NCBI GenBank assembly: GCA_963580285.1
Contig: OY757026.1
Span: 87,642,651-87,706,650, forward strand
Direction of reading: 5' to 3'
DNA: 64,000 bases
Source of the DNA: Lucinisca nassula
Taxonomy: Eukaryota > Mollusca > Bivalvia > Lucinida > Lucinidae
In this document: in pieces, positions 55,369-64,000 of the stretch
Numbering within the stretch: the stretch's first letter is position 1
Layout of the letters: each line of letters starts with the position of its first letter
Made by a program: the position numbers and the translations under genes
The notes under the pieces: generated by a model
Databases searched by the model: none
Seen by the model: the letters and a program-made list of their open reading frames with translations, nothing else
Told to the model about the DNA's origin: nothing

Positions 55369-56105
55369 GTGAACATTTTAAAAGAGTAACAAGATGCCAT
55401 CTGATCAGGATCTTCACTGTTCATCATGAAGTTTGTGAATTTAACAGGTAGCTTATATTAAGTATATAGAAAGTACTTACTGTAGAGAAATTCTAATTTC
55501 AAGTGAAATTTTTTAAAAGGGTAGCAAGATGCCATCTGATCAGGATCTTCACTGTTCATCATGCAGTTTGTGAATTAAACAAAAATAACAGATTGATTAA
55601 ATCAAGTATATAGACAGTAGAGAGAAATTCTAATTTCAAGTAAACATTTTTTATCAGAGTAACAAGTTGCTAAAAATATATCTCATAAAATTTTATGGTG
55701 AAAATTTTCCTGAGCATAATAACATGTATTTCAATTTATTTATTCTATTTAATTTTCTTTTTTTTTTCTTTTTTTTTTATACATATGCCCATGAGGTGAT
55801 ATACCATACCAGTAGGTGTCATTTTCAATAAACAGTAATTTATCTTCAATAATCATAGCCATTATATGGCTTATTAAAGCACTGGTCCTCCTGTATTTGG
55901 TCCTCAAATTATACCCCTGGTCCTCTAGAGGACTTGGTCCTCAGTCCTCTGGTCCTCCAGTAAAAGTCCTCAAATTATACCTTCCCCAGGGTCAGAACAT
56001 AAATTTCTATCCCAGGGTAAAATCATGTATTTGCTTGTCTGGTGTGCAAGAACACCTTTTCTCGAGATTTATCGAGTCTAGTGAGGACGTCACCTCTGTT
56101 CAGAC

Positions 56106-57993
56106 GAATCCGGGACGTTTCGGTCCTGAGTCGTTTCGGCCGGGTCGTTTCGGCCTGGGTCGTTTCGGCCTAAATTTGGACCTGGGTCGTTTCGGCCTAT
56201 TTCGGTGGGTCGTTTCGGCCCGATTTATTAGATAGCGCCTTTTTCTGTATAAAACATCTCAAATAGTAATTATTATTTTGGAATATTATTTCAACGCCAT
56301 GGTTATGATAGCCCAAATAGAGTGTTTTTAAAGTTCTATACATAGCCATGTTTCCAGTTAGCACCAACCGGACTTGATTATTGTCTGAGAACAACTTTAC
56401 TGTATATGAAGTTGTTTATCTGACAACAATCATTTGCTTACCGTTTATTTTTTATTTATTTATTTATTTATTTATTCTGTTTATATTTTTTACAGAGAGA
56501 TTTATTTTTTATTATCATTTTTTTTTTGGTACTTTATATTTTATATTGTATTTTTATCTTTTTTTTATTATTATTATTTTTTTTATTTTTATTTTTTTTT
56601 CTTTATTTTCTCTCATCTGTTCCTCTCTATTTTATTATTATCGTTTCCCCGACGAACGGAAAGGGTCACTTATTAAACGTGTGTTTAACGTGAGTTTTCA
56701 CACTTTTACGTTAACGTAATTACGCCGGCACATACATGTAGTTGAACACTTATATACAAAATTAAGGGAATTAGCTAACTCCATCAAAAGTGATTAACGG
56801 GTGATTGATTAACGGACCATTATCATGTGATGATATACTGTGATGATATAATTTACTTCTTAAAAAGCCAAGAACTTTAAAGTCTGTAAATAAATAAATA
56901 GATAGATAACAATTGGGGTGTCATTGTGGCTGCTGAAGGCTCATAGCTTGGAAGACCATGTTAGTTAAACTGCATACTACTCTTGCGCAGGATTGTCTGA
57001 GACAACGGCACAATTACACAGTCGTGTTTTCGTCATGTTGTATGTCGTTGTGTCTGCAGAATGTTCCCAAAGATTTTGAAGGTTTGTGCAGTTCGTCTTA
57101 AAGTTATGATTAGACTGCACGCAAGCGCACAATGGTCTACTTCACGTGCCACATACGGACATGCAGGTGCACATCCATTCTAAGATTTCTAAGGCACTGA
57201 CTTGCAGGATGATCAGTATTTACTAGTATCAATGACACGCACATTTTGATAACAGCATGCGAAATATGTGCGAAATGTAGCCTAATTATTTAATATGATC
57301 AGCCTGCATCTGTCGTTGTGATACCTTCAAATTAATAACCTATATATCTGTTCATGGTGAACAGAGTCTACAGTTTGAAAAAGCCCTCTGTTTCCTGAGT
57401 CATTAATATCTGAAGGCTGTAATTATTTAATATGATCAGCCTGCATCTTTCGTTGTGATACCTTCAAATACTTAATAACCTATATATTTGTTCATTGTGA
57501 TCAGAGTCCACGCAGTCAAAAAGGCATCTTTTTCTGAGATATTAATATCTGAACGCTGTATTTATTTTATATGATCAGTCTGCATCTGTCGTGATAAATT
57601 AAAAAACCTTATAACCTATAAATCTGTTCATTGTGATCAGAGTCTACACAGTTTGAAAAAGCCCTCTGTGTTCTGAGCTATTAAAAACTGAACGAGCGAC
57701 GATAGCAAAAGCACAGGCTGATCTCAGAGTTTACGCAGTTCGAAAAAGCCCTCATTAAAAGCTTAACGAGCGAAGATAGCATAAGCACAGGCTGAAATTC
57801 GACAAATGAAATATATGTACATATAAACAAATTGATAAAAAAATCAGGCCGAAACGACCCACCAATTTGGCCGAAACGACCCACCCCCGAAATTGGGCCG
57901 AAACGACCCAGGCCGAAACGACCCGACCGAAACGACTCAGGGCCGAAACGACCCAGGGACCGAAACGACTCAGGACCGAAACGACCCGCGACC
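56106..57993. mobile_element. 1.9-kb element with iterated GGGTCGTTTCGGCC ends
   Basis: Flanked by an exact 8-base duplication GTTCAGAC (56098-56105, 57994-58001). The left end holds about seven direct copies of a GTCGTTTCGGCC motif (56113-56222) and the right end at least seven inverted ones (57848-57990). No transposase is seen. The interior has a T-rich tract (56440-56640) and a tandem repeat at 57265-57780. An 8-base duplication is typical of hAT and some other DNA transposons; assignment is uncertain. Confidence 0.82.
57265..57780. repeat. Tandem repeat, 3-4 units of about 130-150 bp
   Basis: Units share 'atatgatcagcctgcatct', 'cgttgtgataccttcaaa', 'aacctatatatctgttcat' and 'gtttgaaaaagccctctgt', with the last units shortened. 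Lies inside the 1.9-kb element. Confidence 0.75.
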
Positions 57994-58142
57994 GTTCAGA
58001 CTTGTACTCGACCTGTGATTAATGACCGCCTAAATATCAGAGCAGTCGGTCCGTGTAACAAATAAGGTAGTATACTCCACTTCGTATAAATAAAGAAAAG
58101 TGGCGCTTAAAAGGCATACACATTATCAGGGGATAACTCCAA

Positions 58143-58345
58143 TTGTTTGTTTGTTTGTATCGTTTCGTTTGTATTGGAGTTCAACTGCCCAGAAAACACT
58201 ATTTAGGTCATTTTTGAGTCGATCAATTTACCAATCCACACATTTCATGAGTAGGCTTATACCTAAGCGGTTAACCAGTACAGTACACATTCTATCGCCA
58301 GAAACTGACAATTGCCCTTTTTGAAGCAGCGGAAGGGAGTAGGTA
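58143..58345 (-). repeat. Family S1 SINE, headless copy
   Basis: Minus strand: 'ctgacaattgcc' region, 'gtgtactgtactggttaacc', 'gcttaggtataagcctactc' and tail 'gggcagttgaactccaatac'. The tRNA-like head is missing. Confidence 0.7.
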
Positions 58346-58605
58346 AATCGGCGGTTTTAGGGTCGGTAATTTCGTTTTTCACTGAGAGCACATCAGTTCA
58401 TAAAACTAAAAATTTAATGGCAACGGGTTTTGAAAATACTGTTCGTATTCCATGCAGATCAGACAACTCAGGTAATGGCCAAATACGACAAACTCAGTAT
58501 ATGAAGTTAGATAGACAAAGAAGGGGTCGTATTGAAGCTACCGATAAGAAGGGTTAAACAGTAATAATTTGGGGAAGATTTTCTTATTTCTCCATTAAAT
58601 CACAT

Positions 58606-58845
58606 GAGCCCCGCCAAGCGAATTTGTGTCTTTGAGCATTCCGTTATGACAAATTTTAACTGCGCATGCCCAGCCATTCAGAAGGGGCAGGGATATTGCT
58701 TTCTGTCTGAAGGTTCCTCTTGATTCACTACTTGTATGAGCGAGCAGCGAAGGTTCTGGCGAGACTGCGCGGATGCGCAGGCTCGCCTGAACCTTCGCTG
58801 CTCGCATAGGCGATAAGTACCAAAATCGCTTGACGGGGCTCACAT
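58606..58845 (-). mobile_element. MITE family M1, copy 2
   Basis: Ends TGAGCCCCGCCAAGCGAATT and AATCGCTTGACGGGGCTCA (inverted, one mismatch). A GC-rich hairpin 'gcgagcagcgaaggttctgg' / 'cctgaaccttcgctgctcgc' (58740-58806) is present here but not in the 11.7-kb copy. No coding frame is supported. Confidence 0.75.
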
Positions 58846-58864
58846 CATGATCCGCGAAGTAAAC

Positions 58865-59180
58865 TGCCCTCTAAACCCCTGTTTATATATATAAAACTGG
58901 GGTTAACAGGGGTATATATTTTTTTGCTTATTTCTGCTCCTAGACATAGGTTGTGGGGACTCATTAGAACCGCCTCATTGAGGCGGTTCTAACCAGCACC
59001 CACATCCTAGACATAGGTTGTGGGGACTCGTTAGAACCGCCTCATTGAGGCGGTTCTAAGGAGCACCCACAACCTATGTCTAGGAGCAGAAATAAGAAAA
59101 ATATCACAGAATTTCATCAGAAAAATGACCGTTAAAAATGCACTATGTCACATCTGAGAGTGTAATAACACCATGTAATA
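58865..59180. mobile_element. Family P MITE with two tandem palindromes
   Basis: After 'aaactggggttaacaggggt' two hairpins follow (58945-59010 and 59012-59085), arms 'gttgtggggactcgttagaa' / 'ggttctaaggagcacccaca' across perfect CCGCCTCATTGAGGCGG cores. The right side has 'ggagcagaaataagaaaaat'. Confidence 0.8.
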
Positions 59181-59309
59181 TTTTCGATAATCCACTAGTG
59201 GATAAAATATGCAAATTAGCTAGATACGTCCCGTAACGTTACATGTACGACGTCCGAAACGACGTCGCGTTTACTAATGGCGGAATATTGATATTTTTAT
59301 AAATAATCG

Positions 59310-59640
59310 AATACATAATGCGTTTTAAATGTCATATGATAAATAGAATCTTGCATTCGTGCTCATGTATTATTGAATTTATTAAACTCTTTGAGGAAAA
59401 AGGATAAAATGCTCGGCAGGGCCTCGCATTTTATCCCTTTTCCTCAACTCGTTTAATAAATTCAATAATACATGAACACTCATGTAAGATCCTCTATGTC
59501 AACAATTTATTAAACTCGTTGAAGAAAAGGGTTAAAATGCTCGGCAGAGCCTCGCATTTTATCCCTTTTCCTCAACTCGTTTAATAAATTCAATAATACA
59601 TGAACACTCATGTAAGATCCTGTATATATTATCCTGATGA
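59310..59640. repeat. Duplicated long palindrome
   Basis: 'attattgaatttattaaact' pairs with 'gtttaataaattcaataata', enclosing 'aaaatgctcggcagggcctcg'. The right half and loop are repeated a second time about 130 bases later, producing a hairpin array. A diverged third part lies near 59755-59870. Confidence 0.8.
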
Positions 59641-59912
59641 TAGGCTGTTAAAATCACCTCGGAAGATGCGATCTTTTAATATGTACCCACGATATACGTT
59701 TCTAACAGGACACAGAAAATCATTTTGAGTGTCCTCATTAATCCTGCTTATATAGATGACCTTACATGAGTGTTAATGTATTATTGAATTCGATAAACAC
59801 GTTGATTTTATCCCTATTCCTCAACAGGTATATAAATTTAATAATACATGAGCATGAATGTAAGATTCTATTTACATATGACATTTAAAAACGCATTTAC
59901 TCACAGTTTTGT

Positions 59913-62075
59913 ATGCCCCCGCCTTTTGAAGAATGGTGGGAGGGTATATAGCATTGCCCCTGTCTGTCCGTCCGTTCTTCCGAAACTTAAACGCAGTCAA
60001 TAACTTTTTTTTTTATTTCTGGATTGATTTTGAAATTACTTTGCAGACCATCATGAGACGATGTGTCGCAAGGAAACCCAGGTCCGTACTTCCAAGGCTA
60101 GGGTCGTAAATAGAGGTCAAAGGTAAAAAAAAGTGTCCGAAACTTAAACATGGTCAATTACTTTCTTATTTCTGCATGGATTTTGAAATTACTTGGCAGA
60201 AATGTTAACCAATATGAGATGATGCCTCACTCGTACCTCCAAGGTCAAGGTCATATTTAGAGGTCAAAGGTAAAACAAGAATATCGGTGAAACCGATGGA
60301 TGCTCCCCGAAGGTGCAATAGTCGAAACAGGAAACATTATCCTAGTTAAAGAGCAGTATCTTGAAAGTTGAACTTAGCCGCAGTGACCTTGACCTTGAGC
60401 CCAGGACCCTGAAAGTTGAACTTGCTCGAGATATTATCATACTCAACATGTGTGTGAAATTAAATTAAAATCCATCAATAAATGTAGGCAGTAGAGCGAA
60501 AACAAAGTTTTTCTAAAAATAGCCACAGTGACCTTGACCTTGAGCCCAGGACCCTGAAAGTCGAACGTGTGAAGTTATATTAAAATCCATCAGCAAATGA
60601 CGGCGCTAGAGCGATGACAAAGTTTTTTTCTAAAAATAGCCACAGTGACCTTGACCTTAGGACCCTGAAAGTCAAACTTGCTCAAGATATTATCATACCC
60701 AACATTTGTGTGAAATTATATAAAATACATCAATAAATGTAGGCACTACAGCGATGACAATTTTTTTTTCTAAAAATAGCCACAGTGACCTTTACCTTCA
60801 GCCCAGGATCCTGAAAGTCGAACTTGCTCGAGATATTATAATACCCAACATTTGTATGACGTTATATTAAAATCAATCAGCAAATGACGACACTAGAGCG
60901 CTAACAAAGTTTTTTCTCAAAAAAGCCACAAGGACCTTGACCTTGAGCCAAGGACCCTGAAAGTCTTACTTGCTCGAGATATTATCATACCCAACATTTG
61001 TGTGAAATTATATTAAAATCCATCGCTAAATGTTGGCACTATAGCAATGACAAAGTTTTTTTTCTAAAAATAACCATAGTGACCTTGACCCCAGGATCCT
61101 GAAAGTTGAACTTGCTCCAGATATTATAATTAATACCCAACATTTGTGTGAAGTAATATTAAAATCTAACAGCAAATGACGACGCTAGAGCGATGACAAA
61201 GATTTTGTCTAAAAATAGCCGCAGTGACCTTGACCTTGAGCCCAGGACCCTGAAAGTTGAACTTGCTCGAGATATTATCATACCCAACATTTGTGTGAAA
61301 TTATATTAAAATCCATCAATAAATGTAGGCACTAGAGCGAAAACAAAGTTTTTCTAAAAATAGCCACAGTGACCTTGACCTTGAGCCCAGGACCCTGAAA
61401 GTCAAACATGCCCAAGATATTTTCATACCCAACATTTGTGTGAAGTTATATTAAAATCCATCAATAAATATAGGCACCACAGTGATGATAAAGTTTTTTC
61501 TAAAAATAGCCGCAGTGACCTCACACTGCAGCATCAAACAAAGTACCATAACTCTGTGACAAATCATCTAACCAGACAGCATGGAAAATATGCACATCCC
61601 CTATCGCTGCTTAAGATTCCATTGAAGTTTCGTTGAATTTCTGCAAGAAGTTGCTGAGAATTCGCGTGGACAAGAACAGTACCCTATATATTCATGCAGA
61701 ATTCATCAAAGGGCCATTACTGTTGGAAAAATCATCAAACCATAACACGCAGGTGATATGCGCATCCACCTTCGATACTTAATATTCCCATGAAGATTCA
61801 TTGAAATCTGACCAGTAGTTTCTGAGAATTCGCGTGGACAAGAGCTGGACGGATGTACGGACTCACGGACGAAGCGGCGACTATCAGCTCCCCCGAAATT
61901 CTTCGGGAAGCATAAAAAGTGTCCAAAACTTAAACACGGTCAATAACTTTCTTATTTCTGAATGGATTTTGAAATTACTTGGCAGAAACGTTAGCCATCA
62001 TGAGACGATCTACCTCACACAAAACCCAGGTCCTTACCTCCAAGGTCAAGGATGTACTTATAGGTCATAGGTAAA
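59913..62075. mobile_element. ATGCCCCCGC-ended element M3-like, split by H2
   Basis: The left end ATGCCCCCGCC with 'cccctgtctgtccgtccgtt' matches 31890. It contains units of about 170 bases ('gaaacttaaacgcagtcaat', 'ggattttgaaattacttggc') at 59985-60275 and again at 61918-62075, the latter after element H2. No right end is seen before H3 begins. Confidence 0.65.
60276..61913. mobile_element. Tandem-repeat-cored element H2
   Basis: Inserted in an A run of the host element. Starts 'caagaatatcggtgaaaccg' with a hairpin (ATCGGTGAAACCGAT) and 'gctccccgaagg', and ends 'ttcttcgggaagcat', giving inverted GCTCCCCGAAG-like ends. The core has about eight units of 115-150 bases ('agccacagtgaccttgacct', 'gctcgagatattatcatacc') that are the reverse complement of the H4 unit. 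Confidence 0.75.
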
Positions 62076-64000
62076 CAAGAGGGCCCAGACCGCCCTGAAT
62101 CGCTCACCTGAGAATTAGTGTCCCCAGTACATTCTAGGCCCAAGGGCTATAATTTGAACAAACTTGGTAATGGTCCACTAGATGAAGCTTCGTACCAAAT
62201 ATCAAAGACCTGGGCCTTCTGGTTTTAGACAAGAATATTTTTAAAGGTTTTCCCTATGTAAGCCTATGAAAAACCAAAGGGTCCCTGGGCAAGGGCATTT
62301 TGGGCCCCAGGGCTATAATTTGAACAATCTTGAAAGAGGTCCACTAGATGAAGCTTCACACCAAATACCAAAGATCTGGGCCTTGCGGATTCAGAGAAGA
62401 AGAATTTTAAAGATTTTCCATGTATAAGCCTATGTAAAACCACAGGCCCTAGGGATGGGTTCATTTTTGGCCCAATGGCTATAATTTGAGCAATCTTGAT
62501 AGAGGTCCACTAGTTGAAGCTTCATATCAAATAGCATAGAACAGGGCCTTGTGGTATCACAGAAGAAGAATTTTAAATATTTGCCCTAATTAAGCCTATG
62601 AAAAACCAAAGGGTCCATGGGTGGGGTCATTTTTGGCCTAGGGCTACAATTTGAACAATCTTGATAGAGGTCCAATTGATGAAGCTTCACACCAAATATC
62701 TAAGACCTTGACCTTGCAGTTTCTGAGAAGAAGTTTTTTTTAAAGATTTCCCCTATATAAGCCTATGTAAAACCAAAGGTATCCGGGGCGGGGGCATTTT
62801 TGGCCCCAGGGCTATAATTTGAACAATCTTGGTAGGGGTCCATTAGATGACCTGGGCCTTGCGGTTTCAGAGAAGAAAAGTTTTAAAGATTTTCCCTGTA
62901 TAAGCCTATGTAAAACCAAAGGCCCCCCGGGGTGGGGGATTTTTGGCCCCATGGCTATAATTTGAACAATCTTAGTAGAGGTCCACCAGGTAAAGTTTCA
63001 CACAAAATATTAAAGACGTGGGCCTTGTGGTTTCAGAGAAGAAGATTTTTTTAAAGATTTTCCCTATATAAGCCTATGTAAAACCATAGCCCCCCCCCTC
63101 CGGGCGGGGTAATTTTGGCCCCCAGGGCTATAATTTGAACAATATTGGTAGAGGTCCACTAGATGAAGCTTCACACCAGATATCAAAGAACTGGGCTTGG
63201 AGTTTCAGAGAAGAAGATTTTTAAAGATTTTCCCTGTATAAGCCTATGTAAAACCAAAGCCCCCACCCCCGAGGCGGGGGCATGTTTGGCCCCAAGGCTA
63301 TAATTTGAACATTCTTAGTAGAGGTCCACCAGGTAAAGCTTCACACCAAATATTAAAGACCTGGGCCTTGTGGTTTCAGAGAAGAAGATTTTTTAATGAT
63401 TTTCCCTATATAAGCCTATGTAAAACCATTGGCCCCCGGGGCGGGGGCGTTTTGGCCCCCAGGGCTATAATTTGAAAAATCTTGGTAGAGGTCCACTAGA
63501 TGAAGCTTCACACCAAATATCAAAGATCTTGGCCTTGCGGTTTCAGAGAAGAAGATTTTTAAAGATTTTCCCTGTAGAAGCCTATGTAAAACCAAAGGCC
63601 CCCGGGGCGGGGGCATTTTTGGCCCAAGGCTATAATTTGAACAATCTTAGTAGAGGTCCACCAGGTAACGCTTCACACCAAATATTAAAGACCTGGGCCT
63701 TGTGGGTTCAGAGAAGAAGATTTTTTAATATTTTCCCTATATAAGCCCATGTAAAACCAAAGGTCCCCGGGGCGGGGGCATTTTGGTCCCCAGGGCTATA
63801 ATTTGAACAATCTTGGTAGAGGTCCACTAGATGAAGCTTCATACCAAATACCAAAGACCTGGGCCTTGGGGTTTCAGAGAAGAAGATTTTTAAAGTTTTC
63901 GTTTAAAAAATCTATTTTTATCTCCTGTGACCTAGATGTGCAATGGACCGGAACCATTTGAACCACTTTGAAAGGGGACCACCTAAGGATCATTCTTGTG
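62076..64000. mobile_element. Tandem-repeat-cored element H3 (runs off the window)
   Basis: Starts 'caagagggcccagaccgccc' then 'tgaatcgctcacctgag', like the inverted right end of H1. About eleven units of roughly 165 bases follow, each with 'ggtccactagatgaagcttc', 'gggccttgcggtttcagag', 'cctatataagcctatgtaaa' and a G/C-rich 'cccggggcgggggca'. Frames seen on both strands are repeat by-products. The other end is outside the window. Confidence 0.75.

Larger units (their letters stand above)
50153..55987. mobile_element. 5.8-kb fold-back element with 7-bp target duplication
   Basis: Ends GGGGAAGGTATAATTTGAGG (50153) and CCTCAAATTATACCTTCCCC (to 55987) are perfect inverted repeats, and inverted similarity continues inward for about 1 kb (left) and 1.7 kb (right). 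AGGGTCA flanks both sides (50146-50152, 55988-55994). Each arm starts with a unique segment of about 190 bases, then an A/T run, then tandem units of 132 bases ('actgcatgatgaacagtgaa', 'gatcctgatcagatggcatc'). No transposase is recognised between the arms; the middle holds family-P MITE copies and AT-rich DNA. Long inverted arms with internal tandem repeats fit the fold-back class. The superfamily is unclear. Confidence 0.88.

Noticed and set aside
62264..63744. Similar 66-90 codon frames on both strands near the end
   Set aside because: Tandem-unit by-products of element H3.

Overview
The window reads as nuclear DNA of an animal, most likely a bivalve mollusc. The evidence is spliceosomal GT/AG introns, no operons, very low gene density, tRNA-headed SINEs, a Ty3-type LTR element, CR1/jockey-like LINE pieces, and many AT-rich palindromic MITEs and tandem-repeat-cored elements of the kind known from bivalve genomes. 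The species call is inference only.

Layout. 1-3.9 kb: mostly unrecognised DNA with an old repeat copy. 3.9-8.55 kb (minus): a decayed Ty3/mdg4 (Gypsy) element, gag-NC-PR-RT-RNaseH-integrase in order, split by frameshifts and one stop. 9.0-9.63 kb (minus): an SGNH-hydrolase-like fragment. 10.5-21.5 kb: MITEs and SINEs, including a 21-bp palindrome array (16.1-16.6 kb) and a 40-bp minisatellite (17.54-18.43 kb).

22.06-28.4 kb (plus) holds the only large gene-like object. A short first exon and a very long second exon together encode about 1,850 residues. Near the C-terminus lies a FEN1/XPG-superfamily (PIN-like) nuclease domain with intact-looking acidic motifs. The intron carries a TA-flanked MITE, the long exon has one in-frame TGA, and a palindrome array follows the probable last splice donor.

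29.5-34.2 kb: tandem-repeat-cored elements, possibly Helentron-like, one of them rich in nuclear-receptor half-sites. 34.5-39.3 kb: SINEs, MITEs and a small-ORF module. 41.1-42.8 kb (plus) and 46.0-47.2 kb (minus): LINE reverse-transcriptase remnants. 43.4-43.9 kb: an inverted, diverged partner of the 37.8-kb module. 48.65-49.19 kb: a TTAA-flanked MITE. 50.15-55.99 kb: a 5.8-kb fold-back element with a 7-bp target duplication, inserted next to or in an older palindromic repeat. 56.11-57.99 kb: a second inverted element with an 8-bp duplication. 58.6-64 kb: more palindromes and a nested stack of tandem-repeat-cored elements running off the end.

Most of the window is therefore nested mobile DNA. 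The most interesting objects are the FEN/XPG-like gene, the fold-back element, the palindrome arrays and the paired small-ORF modules. Splice sites and family assignments come from reading the sequence only; no searches were run.
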